Assembly: GCA_028289885.1 (NCBI GenBank) | Contig: JAQGKX010000105.1 | Span: 1 to 43,959 of the forward strand | DNA from: Sphingomonadales bacterium | GTDB taxonomy: Bacteria; Pseudomonadota; Alphaproteobacteria; Sphingomonadales; Sphingomonadaceae | Reading direction: 5' to 3' | Length of the DNA: 43,959 bases | In this document: piece by piece, positions 28,904 to 39,005 of the stretch | Numbering within the stretch: the stretch's first letter is position 1 | Layout of the letters: each line of letters starts with the position of its first letter | Translations under genes and position numbers: made by a program | Notes under the pieces: generated by a model | Seen by the model: the letters and a program-made list of their open reading frames with translations, nothing else | What the model was told of the DNA's origin: nothing | Databases searched by the model: none

Positions 28904-28993
28904 AGATCAACAAAACTTGTGAGATAAAAATGAATTTCTGTAGACAGTTGGCAAATCGGATCTATCATCAGGCAACGAATCGGGGGAACTGGC

Positions 28994-30328
28994 GTGTCTG
29001 ATGCTGTAAACAATATTAAGATGATGGATCCGAAATCATTGCGTCCCTATGATGGTAACGCCCGGACGCACTCGAAACGGCAAATCCGGCAGATAGCCAA
29101 CAGCATCAAGAAGTTTGGCTTTACTAATCCGGTGCTGGTGAGTGACGATGGCCAGATCATTGCAGGACACGGCCGTGTCGCAGCAGCGATCCTTATGGAA
29201 CTCGGCGAGATACCAACGCTTGGCCTTTCGCACTTAAACGAGGCTGACCGGCGCGCTTATGTGCTGGCGGACAACAAGCTGGCGCTGAACGCCGGCTGGG
29301 ACCAGGAACTTCTGGCGTTTGAGCTTCAGTGTCTGATCGACCTCGATTTCGATATTGATATTACCGGGTTCTCCGTTGCGGAAACTGATCTCATTATTGA
29401 TAGTGCGCAGGCGAGCAGGACCGTGGCGCTGGTCCAGCAGGACGATGTCACTCCGGCTCTGCCTGCCAGACCAGTGACGGAAAGGGGGGATGTCTGGTAC
29501 CTTGGTCGTCATCGGCTGGTCTGCGGCGACGCTCGCGAAAACGCGTCATATGCGGCTGTTCTCGAAGGTCGCAAAGCTGATCTTATCTTCACAGATCCCC
29601 CGTACAACGTTCCAATCGAGGGGCATGTCTGCGGGTCAGGGAGCGTACATCACGCCGATTTCGCATTTGCATCGGGAGAGATGTCGACGGTTGAGTTTTC
29701 GACGTTCTTGGCGATCGCTTTCTGTATTGCAGCCAATGCAATGCGAAGTGGTGGAATCGCGTTTGTCTTCATGGACTGGCGCCACATCAGGGAAGTCGTG
29801 ACTGCAGGCGATCTTGCTTTCGATGAACTCAAAAATCTGGTCATCTGGAATAAGCAAAATGCCGGTATGGGAACCTTCTACCGGTCCAAGCACGAGCTTG
29901 TTTTCGTATATAAGGTTGGCACGGCCCCACACACCAACAACTTTGGACTTGGTGACACCGGGCGTTACCGTACGAATGTCTGGGACTACGCCGGCATCAG
30001 CAGCATGTCCGCTACTCGGGGTGAAGAGCTTGCGATGCATCCTACGGTCAAGCCAACCAGACTGGTGATCGACGCTATCGAGGATTGCTCAAGGCGCGGT
30101 GAGATTGTTCTGGATTGCTTTGCGGGTTCTGGAACAACGCTGATTGCAGCAGAGCGTTGTGGCCGTCTGGCGTGCCTGATCGAATATGATCCCGGTTACT
30201 GTGACACCATCGTCCAGCGCTACGAAAGAGCGACGGGGAAGCTGGCAACGCTCGGCGCAAACGGCTTAACCTTTGAAGCCGTCTCAGAGCAGCGGTTGTC
30301 AGTTGTGACTGAAAGGGCCTTGTCGTGA
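28994..30328 (+). CDS. ParB-domain DNA methyltransferase (phage-type modification methylase)
   Basis: RPYDGNARTHSKRQIRQIANSIKKFGFTNPVLVSDDGQIIAGHGR (ParB/Srx fold); FTDPPYNVP; LDCFAGSGTTLIAAERCGR. Confidence 0.93.
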   Translation: MSDAVNNIKMMDPKSLRPYDGNARTHSKRQIRQIANSIKKFGFTNPVLVSDDGQIIAGHGRVAAAILMELGEIPTLGLSHLNEADRRAYVLADNKLALNAGWDQELLAFELQCLIDLDFDIDITGFSVAETDLIIDSAQASRTVALVQQDDVTPALPARPVTERGDVWYLGRHRLVCGDARENASYAAVLEGRKADLIFTDPPYNVPIEGHVCGSGSVHHADFAFASGEMSTVEFSTFLAIAFCIAANAMRSGGIAFVFMDWRHIREVVTAGDLAFDELKNLVIWNKQNAGMGTFYRSKHELVFVYKVGTAPHTNNFGLGDTGRYRTNVWDYAGISSMSATRGEELAMHPTVKPTRLVIDAIEDCSRRGEIVLDCFAGSGTTLIAAERCGRLACLIEYDPGYCDTIVQRYERATGKLATLGANGLTFEAVSEQRLSVVTERALS

Positions 30329-30756
30329 GCAAGCGCCGAAATGAGGAAAGCGGTAAAGACTATGAGGTTGGGTATGCCCGTCCACCCAAAATGTCGCAGT
30401 TCCAGAAAGGTCAGTCGGGTAACCCGCGGGGACGGCAAAAAGGGCAGACCAAATCCGCGAGCGCGCCCGAAACAGTTTCTGCGCTAATTTCAAAAGAAAG
30501 CGCCAGAATCGTTCGTGGCACGGAAAACGGCAGGCAATTCGAAGGTCCTGCATTCCAGGTGATCATACGCCAACTGTATAACAAGGCGCTGAATGGGAAC
30601 TTCCCCGCCATCAAGCAGGTTCTGCATATTCATGAAACCAGCATTTCCAATTCCCCGGCTATCCCAGACTCCGAGGACCTTGCGAAAATGGATGCAGTGC
30701 AACTAATGAAGCTATACACCGAGTTTGTGAGCAGTACGACGCCGACGCCCTGCTGA
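30325..30756 (+). CDS. DUF5681-like protein
   Basis: VGYARPPKMSQFQKGQSGNPRGRQKG; overlaps methylase stop. Confidence 0.8.
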   Translation: MSKRRNEESGKDYEVGYARPPKMSQFQKGQSGNPRGRQKGQTKSASAPETVSALISKESARIVRGTENGRQFEGPAFQVIIRQLYNKALNGNFPAIKQVLHIHETSISNSPAIPDSEDLAKMDAVQLMKLYTEFVSSTTPTPC

Positions 30757-30840
30757 CGATCAATGGCTTGGGTAATTGATCACCAACGGCGATCGCGAAC
30801 GACTGGCCCCGACGGGGCTATCCCCGGCAGAGATGACTGC

Positions 30841-32238
30841 TTAAAATTGAGCCATGGCGCGAAGGCGCCCGCGCATAGCCGGGGTCATTCCAGAGCACAC
30901 TCCATTCTGGACGGCTGCCTTGGCTGCCAGAACATGTCTTTCAGTGATCTGATCTATACTCATTGTTGGATCGCCAATCAGCCCTGCGTTGTTTAATTCG
31001 CTTTGCATCAGGTTTTGCAATCTTTGCAGCGCGACATTCGCCTGTAATCGATTGAGGAGATCGCACCTGTAGCCCACTTCAATCGATGTGATTATTGACC
31101 CGGATGCCTCCCACGACTCCTGGACCATTGCTCGCGCATCCCTGATCCTGCCTTGCAAAGCAGTACCGCGGGCCGGTTTAACCGGTCTGGCCGCAGCCAG
31201 GACCTTAGGTGTGCGCGATCCGGCAACCTTTAGCGCCTCTGCTCCGCCAGGGAGCGTGTCGGATATGTCGGCAGCATAATCATCAAACGCGGATAAGAAT
31301 GGAGCGTCTGCAATGCTTCGGCAGCCCGCATTTTTGTCATCTCCGAGCATGAACCGCTCGTGAGCCGCCATCACTCCACCAATATAGGCCTTAGAAACTT
31401 CGTGCTCGTCTTGCGTTAGCGCAGCCTTGGCTGCGGTTTCAACGGGATCGGATGAAAAGCTTTTAGCGATGCGCGCACGAATGCGGTCACTCCACGCCTT
31501 GTTACGAAAGCCACAGGATACGACCACCTCTGCGGTTGACAGGTCAATGTTGCGAGCTTTGATCAATGCTTCGAAGTTTCGGAGCGCTGGCGACGCGGCT
31601 AACTGCCCGGCTTTGAAAGCTTGCTGGTTCGCTCGTGTGCCACCTGCCGCCGCCCCGGTGGCAGAAGCCTCCAGTTCATCGACAAAGCTCCTTGTGCCGT
31701 CCTGCGCGTTCTCGCCATTTTGAGATGCTATATCAGGCCGCACGGTTCGCTGAGCGAGAGGCAATGTCTTTTGAGAACAGCGGTGCCATTTATAGTCCGG
31801 CGGATAGACGGTGTCGTCATCGTATGCCCAGCACCATCCTCGCTTTTGTAAGATGGCTTCGCTCTGATCGCGTTGCGGACACATTGTATTTATTGTCGCT
31901 GAGTCAGACGAACCCCGACATAAATCATTCTGCCGATACCATGCCCGCATTGTCGCGCTCTCCGCCGCAGGCGCATCACTGGGTATTAGCGACTCCGGAT
32001 CAAATTCTTTTGCGAGAGCGCCGCTACCATTTGTCTGCGCAGAATTGAGGGTTGCAATAGCCGGTTTGGCGCTCGGCTGAGTTCCAGCAGTCCAGAGGCA
32101 GGCTATCCCCACCAAAAAGAGTGTAGCCCCGCACAACCTCAAAACCGTGCTTTGTTTGCTTTGGCAATGTGGGCACACGCTGGCGCGCGCGTTGATCTCT
32201 TCCCTGCATTCCGAGCAGGTTTTCAATTTCAAAGCCAC
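30841..32238 (-). CDS. zinc-ribbon membrane-anchored hypothetical protein
   Basis: N-terminal CSECREEINARASVCPHC then hydrophobic LCGATLFLVGIACLWTAG; long unknown C-terminal region. Confidence 0.75.
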   Translation of the reverse strand: MALKLKTCSECREEINARASVCPHCQSKQSTVLRLCGATLFLVGIACLWTAGTQPSAKPAIATLNSAQTNGSGALAKEFDPESLIPSDAPAAESATMRAWYRQNDLCRGSSDSATINTMCPQRDQSEAILQKRGWCWAYDDDTVYPPDYKWHRCSQKTLPLAQRTVRPDIASQNGENAQDGTRSFVDELEASATGAAAGGTRANQQAFKAGQLAASPALRNFEALIKARNIDLSTAEVVVSCGFRNKAWSDRIRARIAKSFSSDPVETAAKAALTQDEHEVSKAYIGGVMAAHERFMLGDDKNAGCRSIADAPFLSAFDDYAADISDTLPGGAEALKVAGSRTPKVLAAARPVKPARGTALQGRIRDARAMVQESWEASGSIITSIEVGYRCDLLNRLQANVALQRLQNLMQSELNNAGLIGDPTMSIDQITERHVLAAKAAVQNGVCSGMTPAMRGRLRAMAQF

Positions 32239-32288
32239 AAGCCGTCCTTCAAATCAAAATAACCCATTCTGGGATATCCTAAAGTGGG

Positions 32289-32555
32289 ATGTACTTGAAG
32301 AGTGTGTCCGGATTCGTTTTCACAGATGGTTACCGAAATTTCGTGACATTGCTGGCGGAGGCCAGGAGATCGGCGGGGGTGACACAAACGGAACTGGCCC
32401 GCCGTCTTTCAAAGCCGCAGTCGTTTGTGTCCAAAATCGAAAACAGCGAACGGCGCGTGGATATCATTGAATTTTGTGCCATCGCCCGTGCGCTGGAGAT
32501 TGACCCACAATTATTCTTCACGTCCCTTTTGCGCGTCCTGCCGCCGGCAAACTAG
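32289..32555 (+). CDS. XRE-family HTH regulator
   Basis: LLAEARRSAGVTQTELARRLSKPQSFVSKIENSERRVDIIEFCAIARALEIDP. Confidence 0.9.
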   Translation: MYLKSVSGFVFTDGYRNFVTLLAEARRSAGVTQTELARRLSKPQSFVSKIENSERRVDIIEFCAIARALEIDPQLFFTSLLRVLPPAN

Positions 32556-32659
32556 GTCTCGCGCTGGTACTTCCGTTTTCCTTCAATGGCCGATCAACCA
32601 GCGTTCATCCGTCGCCACCAGCAATTAGTACGCAAAGTGCAGGGCTCCCCCATTTTGGA

Positions 32660-33443
32660 GTGAAGCCGGGCTCGCTCACCGTTATGGCCGCGGGTTGCGC
32701 GTCAACTTCGATGACCTTGCCGTTGCCACCGACCCACCCGGGCGGCCAGGTCTTATGGCAAATCGTGAACGAACGGTGCGTGCCGTGCCAGCGCGACCAC
32801 GGCGAATCATCGCCCTGTAGCGAGGTGGTCATCTCCCACGGCACCGGAGCCGGCCATGTGGTGCTAAAGGATCGCGTCGGCAAAAGTCAGTTTCTCGTGA
32901 TGCCGACCATCAGGATTACCGGTATCGAGGATCCGCACCTATTGGCCCACGGGGCAGTAAATTACTTTATGCCGGCCTCAGGCACCCGAAAACTGGTGGA
33001 GGGCAAGCTGGGCAGGCCGCTTTCCCGGACAGAGGTGAGCGTTGCAATCAACTCGACTTATGGCTGCACGCAGCATCTGCTTCACCTGCACGTCGATTGC
33101 TTGCGGACCGATGTCCGCGACGTGCTTCGCCAGGCCGCGCCAATGATCAGACGGCGCTGGACCCGCCAGTCACTGATCTTGAGTGGCCACCAATATCGTG
33201 CCGTGCGCATCGGTGATGACAATGTGGTCGCTGCCAATCCATTCCGCCCCTGTCGGGGGGGGGCACGTCCAGCGGAAGGACATGGGAGCGTGGACGCTGG
33301 TTCTGGCCGGCATGGATTATCCTGACGGCTGACCCGGCTTTGTGCTGCTCGCCGCGCGGGCCAATGCTGCAGGATATAACGCCTCGGGCGAAGAGTTGCA
33401 GGACCACAACTGCAATGGCCACTCGGCTCTCTTCGACCCATGA
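32660..33443 (+). pseudogene. cdh: CDP-diacylglycerol diphosphatase, frameshifted and stop-interrupted
   Basis: LWQIVNERCVPC...CSEVV...GHVVLKDRVGKSQFLVMPTIRITGIEDPHLL...VSVAINSTYGCTQHLLHLHVDCLRTDVRDVL...GHQYRAVRI; frame changes at G9 run 33255..33263, then DMGAWTLVLAGMDYPDG*PGFVLLAARANAAGYNASGEELQDHNC with TGA at 33330. Confidence 0.85.
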
Positions 33444-33679
33444 TCGAACAGGTACATACGAAGCGATGGTTCGGTTCCAGTCCGACTAGGCTGCGCGCTC
33501 AAATACAGGATGCCCTTCTCAAATTTACAATAAATTCCATAATAGAAACTGCTTATCTCATCATCTTATGATATTTTGTAATATAGGTAACGCTGTATTA
33601 ATTATACTTGAGCACTTATGCCATTTAATACAGAATTATGACAGAACACTTTGCTTGACCTGTATGTATGATTATGTTC

Positions 33680-33711
33680 AATCATGCCTCAACGGGGGTT
33701 GAGGCATGATT
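33680..33711. repeat. perfect 14-bp inverted repeat, GGGG loop, upstream of T1SS operon
   Basis: AATCATGCCTCAAC-GGGG-GTTGAGGCATGATT. Confidence 0.92.
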
Positions 33712-33813
33712 CAAAATAGTAAAGCGTTTAAGTCTGCGCCGTTTATAGCCGAGTTGCCCGATATTTCAGGGCAATCAGGCTGGCGCTCGCATACGCGTTT
33801 GGCGAGCTAATTC

Positions 33814-35391
33814 TTGTCCCTTCGCCCTACAGCTTGCGGCGGGATCGTGTTTGCGCTTCTGCTGGCTATGCCCCTCCGGGCAGAAACATTGGCTGACGCC
33901 ATTTCTCTTGCGTATCGAAACAATCCAACGCTGGAAAGCGGTCGTTTTGACGTGCGCAGCGCCGATGAGGGCTTCGTTCAAGCCCGATCCGAACTCAGGC
34001 CCACTGCCGAATTTACGGTGAGCGGCACCTACAACAGATCCATCGAGGGACGCGCAAGCAGTCGCTTCAGTCCCGTGAACACAGGGGCGTCCAGTACCAA
34101 CGACAATCAGGCTGAATTCTCAATCACACAGCCACTCTATACCGGGGGCCGCGCTACAGCCGATCGCAGGGTTGCAGAAGCAAATGTGCACAGTGCCCGT
34201 GAGGGGTTGCGTAGTACTGAAGGCGATCTGCTTCTGGAGGTCATTACCGCTTACGTGGATGTCCGTCGTTTCGGAGCGGCGCTGGAGGTCTGGAAAGCCA
34301 GTTCGACAGAACTCGAGAAAATAACGACGGAAGTGGAGGCACGACAAATTGCCGGCGAGCTGACCCGGACAGATATCGCCCAGGCCGAAAGCCAGCTCGT
34401 TATTGCACGCGAACAGGTCGTTGTGTCCGAAGAAAGCCTTGAGGCTGCGCGCGCCGATTATGCAGAACTTGTTGGCCAAAATCCGGGATTTCTGGACGTC
34501 GAGCCTGCGTTGCCGGACTTGCCCTCGAGTGCGGCAACGGCGTTCGATCTGGCTGAGAGCCGCAATCCCGAACTGAGCCGTTCGCGCTATGCTGAACTTG
34601 CTTCGCGCAACGACATCATTGCTGCCCGCGCAGCGGGGCGACCAACGGTCAGTTTGCGCGGATCGGCGTCTTTGAGCGGGGTGGCCGTTCCTTATTACCT
34701 TCATGATCAGGACCAGGGATACACCGGAAGGGTCGTCTTCGCTCTGCCCCTTTCGGCCGGTGGCCGGACCGCGTCGCTGGTACGTCAGGCAGAGGATCGC
34801 AACAGCAGCGATCGGTGGAAAATCGAAAGCACGCGGCGTGCGCTGTATCGCAACGTTTCGAACGCGTGGAATCAGATGGTGACGTCCCGGCGGCAATCGG
34901 CCCTCCTTACCGAACAGCGCCATGCCGCCGAGATTCAGCTCGATGGCATGATTTCGGAATATCGTGTCGGACTTCGCTCGACGTTCGATGTCCTTTATGC
35001 GCAACAGTCACTTCGCAATATTGAGGTTGCCCAGCTCACGTCGGGCCGCGATCGTTATGTGTCCGAAGCGACGCTGCTGCGACAAACCGGCCTGCTGGAA
35101 GCGCAAGCACTCGTAACCGGGGTCGAGATTTATGATCCCGCGACACACTTGCGATCAGTCGTGCGCAAAAATGCGCTTCCCTGGGATGGAGCGATTGCTG
35201 CGATTGATGCCATAGCATTGCCGAGCCCGCATCGGAGTCCGATAGAGCGTTCAAGAGCAACTGGAACCCCCGCGCTGGTTGCGCCGCGCACTACGCCGCC
35301 GTTAAATGCGGAATTATCCCGCTCGTTGCCCGCCAGGGCGAGCCCAGGTCCGATCGGTCAGCCTTCACCTTCGTCGGCGCCCTCACGCTGA
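33814..35391 (+). CDS. TolC-family type I secretion outer membrane protein (TTG start as given; start uncertain)
   Basis: Signal peptide then ETLADAISLAYRNNPTLESGRFDVRSADEGFVQARSELRP; VGLRSTFDVLYAQQSL. Confidence 0.92.
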   Translation: MSLRPTACGGIVFALLLAMPLRAETLADAISLAYRNNPTLESGRFDVRSADEGFVQARSELRPTAEFTVSGTYNRSIEGRASSRFSPVNTGASSTNDNQAEFSITQPLYTGGRATADRRVAEANVHSAREGLRSTEGDLLLEVITAYVDVRRFGAALEVWKASSTELEKITTEVEARQIAGELTRTDIAQAESQLVIAREQVVVSEESLEAARADYAELVGQNPGFLDVEPALPDLPSSAATAFDLAESRNPELSRSRYAELASRNDIIAARAAGRPTVSLRGSASLSGVAVPYYLHDQDQGYTGRVVFALPLSAGGRTASLVRQAEDRNSSDRWKIESTRRALYRNVSNAWNQMVTSRRQSALLTEQRHAAEIQLDGMISEYRVGLRSTFDVLYAQQSLRNIEVAQLTSGRDRYVSEATLLRQTGLLEAQALVTGVEIYDPATHLRSVVRKNALPWDGAIAAIDAIALPSPHRSPIERSRATGTPALVAPRTTPPLNAELSRSLPARASPGPIGQPSPSSAPSR

Positions 35392-37538
35392 TGGATGTCA
35401 TTTCACCCCACTCCGAGAGCGGCCTGATCGCATTCGCAACGTTGCTTGCGATGCATCGCATCGCCGTCGATCCGTCTCAATTGCGTCATGCCCTGGGCCA
35501 TCATCGCGAAATCGACGCCAGCGATCTGGTCCGAATCGCTGGCCGACAGGATGGCGTGAAAGCCCGCCAGAAGTGGAAGCAGTGGAAAGATCTTGATCGC
35601 ACCCCACTGCCTGCCCTCGCAAACGGCCCTGAAGGCTGGTTTTTGATCGGTCGGATTGCTGGCGAGGAAGCATTGATCCAGCGACCCGGCTTGCCGGTCA
35701 GCAAAGTCGACCGGTTGGGTCTGGAAGCGATATGGTCGGGCGAATTGCTGCTCGTCACCACCCGCGAAAATGTCGGCTTGAGCAATCGCGCGTTCGACGT
35801 GTCCTGGTTCATTCCCCAGATCGTTAAATATCGCGGAGCGATAGGTGAAGTCCTGCTGATAACACTGGCCCTCAATCTGCTTGGGCTGGCCGCGCCGCTG
35901 TTTTTCCAGAACGTCGTCGACAAGGTCCTGGCGCATGACACTATGTCAACGCTCACCGTGCTCGGCATCGGTTTTGTCGGCGTGTCGATCTGGGAGACGG
36001 TATTTGGCTGGCTCCGGACGCTGCTTTATGCCGGCACGAGCCAGAAGATCGATGTCGAGTTAGGCGCCAAGCTGTTTCGCCACATGCTGAACCTGCCTCT
36101 GAGTTATTTCGAGGCGCGTCGTGTCGGTGACACCGTCATGCGCGTGCGGCAGCTTGAGACGATTCGCGAATTCCTGACGAACGCCTCGCTGTCGGTTCTG
36201 GTCGATCCGGCTTTCACGGTCGTATTCCTCGCCGTCATGTGGATCTACTCCACCAAGCTGTTCCTGATTTCTGTGATCACCATTCCAGCCTATGTCGCTG
36301 TTGCAGCACTGATCACGGGGCCGCTGCGCGCACGGGTCAATGAAAAGTTCGAGCGGGGTGCCGCCAACAATGCGCTGCTGATCGAGAGCATCGGCGGAAT
36401 CCAGACGGTGAAAGCTGCTGCAGTCGAACCGCAATGGCAGGATCGCTGGGAGCGTCAGCTGGCGGGCTACAGTGTCGCCAGTCAGCGCGTGATCAATCTT
36501 GGGAATACCGGATCGCAGGCGATCCAGCTGATTTCCAAACTCAACATGGCAGCCATCCTTTACTTCGGTGCCAAGGCCGTCATCGCCCATGATCTGACCG
36601 TTGGCGGGCTGATTGCTTTCAACATGTTCGCCCAGCGCGTGTCGGGACCGGTTATCCGGATGGCGCAGCTCTGGCAGGAGTTCCAGCAGGTCAAGGTCGC
36701 GATCGAGCGGTTGGGTGACGTACTCAATCAGCCGGTCGAGCCAGGTTCGGGCAGTCGGGTCGCACTGCCAGCGATAAAGGGCGATATTCGATTTGAGGGC
36801 GTGCGGTTCCGCTATGGCCTCGATGGCCCCTGGACGCTCGATAATATCAACATCGATATAAAGGCTGGCAGTACGCTCGGCATTGTCGGGTCATCGGGCT
36901 CCGGCAAATCAACTCTGACCAAGCTGCTGCAGCGGCTTTACACACCAGCGGCCGGGCGCGTGCTGATCGACGGAGTCGATGTGGGCCAGATCGATCCAGC
37001 ATGGCTCCGCCGTCAGATCGGCGTCGTGCTGCAGGAAAATATCCTTTTCAACCGATCGGTGCGCGAAAACATCGCACTCGCCAATCCGGCGACATCGCTC
37101 GATTTCGTTATCCAGGCTGCCAAACTCGCCGGTGCGCACGAGTTCATCATACGCATGCCGCAGGGCTATGACACGATCGTCGAAGAACGCGGTGCCAACC
37201 TGTCCGGCGGGCAGCGCCAGCGGCTCGCCATCGCCCGCGCACTTATTACCCGGCCCCGTATTCTGATTCTGGATGAAGCAACGTCGGCGCTCGACGCCGA
37301 AAGCGAAGAGATCATACAAACCAACCTCAAGGCAATAGCCGAGGGAAGAACGGTGTTGATCATCGCTCACCGGTTGTCAGCGATCCGGCAATGCAGTCGG
37401 ATCATAACGCTTGAGCAGGGGTGCATTGTCGAGACCGGCAGCCATGACGAACTTTTGCGCCTGAACGGTCGCTATGCCGATCTCCATCGTCGGCAAATGG
37501 GCGTCAGTCACGGCATGCACGATGGTGTGGCGGCATGA
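35391..37538 (+). CDS. HlyB-type T1SS ABC transporter with peptidase-C39-like (non-catalytic) N-domain
   Basis: FDVSWFIPQIVKYR, DVELGAKLFRHMLNLPLSYFEARRVGDTVMRVRQLETIREFLT, GSSGSGKST, LSGGQRQRLAIARAL, ILDEATSALD. Confidence 0.95.
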   Translation: MDVISPHSESGLIAFATLLAMHRIAVDPSQLRHALGHHREIDASDLVRIAGRQDGVKARQKWKQWKDLDRTPLPALANGPEGWFLIGRIAGEEALIQRPGLPVSKVDRLGLEAIWSGELLLVTTRENVGLSNRAFDVSWFIPQIVKYRGAIGEVLLITLALNLLGLAAPLFFQNVVDKVLAHDTMSTLTVLGIGFVGVSIWETVFGWLRTLLYAGTSQKIDVELGAKLFRHMLNLPLSYFEARRVGDTVMRVRQLETIREFLTNASLSVLVDPAFTVVFLAVMWIYSTKLFLISVITIPAYVAVAALITGPLRARVNEKFERGAANNALLIESIGGIQTVKAAAVEPQWQDRWERQLAGYSVASQRVINLGNTGSQAIQLISKLNMAAILYFGAKAVIAHDLTVGGLIAFNMFAQRVSGPVIRMAQLWQEFQQVKVAIERLGDVLNQPVEPGSGSRVALPAIKGDIRFEGVRFRYGLDGPWTLDNINIDIKAGSTLGIVGSSGSGKSTLTKLLQRLYTPAAGRVLIDGVDVGQIDPAWLRRQIGVVLQENILFNRSVRENIALANPATSLDFVIQAAKLAGAHEFIIRMPQGYDTIVEERGANLSGGQRQRLAIARALITRPRILILDEATSALDAESEEIIQTNLKAIAEGRTVLIIAHRLSAIRQCSRIITLEQGCIVETGSHDELLRLNGRYADLHRRQMGVSHGMHDGVAA

Positions 37539-38923
37539 GCGTAGGCCAAAACTTCCAGATGTTTCGCGATGCAATCGCCAAGGACCGCGCGCGGGTCAAA
37601 AGCCATATTCTGATCAAGGATTTCGAGTTCCTGCCGGCTGCTCTCGAAGTGATCGAGCGACCGACATCGCCTACGGCCCGGATGACCGCCTGGGTGCTAT
37701 TGCTGGGGCTCCTTGCAACTTTCTGCTGGCTCATCCTCAGCAAGATCGACGTCGTCGTATCGGCGCAAGGCCGGGTCTTGCCGACCGAAGACGTCAAGCT
37801 GGTCCAGGCGGCCAACGCCGGGGTTGTCCGGCACATCTACGTTCATGAAGGCGACCTGGTTCAGAAAGGTCAGCCCCTCATCGATCTTGATCCGACCGTC
37901 TCGACTGCCGAGGAGACGCAGGCGGCAAAAGCGCTGGCTGCGTCCGAGCTCGACGTTGCCAGGAATCGCGCTATTGCAGATGCGCTGAGCGGACGCGGCG
38001 TGCATTTCGAGCCTCCGGTTGGTACGCCGCTCGAGGTGATCGAAACGCAGCGGCGATTGATCGCCGCGCAAGTTGCCGGGAGTGAAGCAGGATCGGCCGG
38101 TATGGCGGCGGCGCGGCAATCCTCGCTCGCCGATGCCGACGCCGCCGCGCACCTGATCCGGACCTACAGGGAAACCTTGCCCGTACTCGACAGGGAACTG
38201 TCGGCCATGAACGGACTGGCTGCTAAGGGCTATGCCCCGGGACTCAAGCTGCTCGAGCTGCAACGGCAGCGACGCACTGAGGCTGGCCAGCGTGATGTTG
38301 CCGTCTCCCAGCAGGAGCGCGGTTTTGCCGATGCCAGGAAGTTCGGGCAGCAGCTTACCCAGTTACGCGAGCAGGCGCGACAGACCGCATTGGTCGATCT
38401 CGCCAAGGCACAGAACGAAGTCATCCTGCGGCGCGAGGAGCTGACCAAAGCGCGAGAGAAAAGCAGACTGCAGCAGCTCGTCGCGCCCGTCGATGGTACC
38501 GTGCAGCAACTTGCGATGCACACATTGGGAGGCGTCGTCGAACCCGTGAAACCTTTGATGGTCATTGTTCCTCGCGGAGCGCTTACGGTAGAAGCAAAGG
38601 TGCTCAACAGGGATGCCGGTTTTGTAAAGGTGGGGCAGCCGGTTGCTATGAAGCTGGCCGCGTTTCCCTTCACCAAATATGGTACCGTGCCCGGACGTAT
38701 TCTCTCGATCAGCAGGGACACCGTGCCGGACGACAAGATTGGGCCATACTTCATTGTCCGGATTACTCTGCTGCAAACCGTCATACAGACTGACTCAGGA
38801 GCCGTACCGATATCCTCGGGTCTGACCACGGAAAACGATATTCGAACCGGCCAGCGCACGATCATGAGCTATCTACTTAGTCCTATCGATAAAGCACGCC
38901 TTGAATCGGGGCGAGAGCGCTAA
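37535..38923 (+). CDS. HlyD-family T1SS membrane fusion protein
   Basis: VVVSAQGRVLPTEDVKLVQAANAGVVRHIYVHEGDLVQKGQPLIDLD; C-terminal GLTTENDIRTGQRTIMSYLLSPIDKARLESGRER. Confidence 0.94.
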   Translation: MSVGQNFQMFRDAIAKDRARVKSHILIKDFEFLPAALEVIERPTSPTARMTAWVLLLGLLATFCWLILSKIDVVVSAQGRVLPTEDVKLVQAANAGVVRHIYVHEGDLVQKGQPLIDLDPTVSTAEETQAAKALAASELDVARNRAIADALSGRGVHFEPPVGTPLEVIETQRRLIAAQVAGSEAGSAGMAAARQSSLADADAAAHLIRTYRETLPVLDRELSAMNGLAAKGYAPGLKLLELQRQRRTEAGQRDVAVSQQERGFADARKFGQQLTQLREQARQTALVDLAKAQNEVILRREELTKAREKSRLQQLVAPVDGTVQQLAMHTLGGVVEPVKPLMVIVPRGALTVEAKVLNRDAGFVKVGQPVAMKLAAFPFTKYGTVPGRILSISRDTVPDDKIGPYFIVRITLLQTVIQTDSGAVPISSGLTTENDIRTGQRTIMSYLLSPIDKARLESGRER

Positions 38924-39005
38924 GTAACAACTAAGAAATCTCGACATAAAACCCTTACTAATTATCTCATATGGTCATCTTTACCTGTTAAAACGGAGCG
39001 TTTGT

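Noticed and set aside
34120-35004. 294-aa minus-strand ORF opposite the TolC gene
   Set aside because: Antisense shadow; sense strand has clear TolC homology.
35391-35700. Active C39 peptidase domain in the ABC transporter
   Set aside because: N-domain resembles HlyB's C39-like domain but lacks the catalytic Cys; double-Gly leader processing is not expected.
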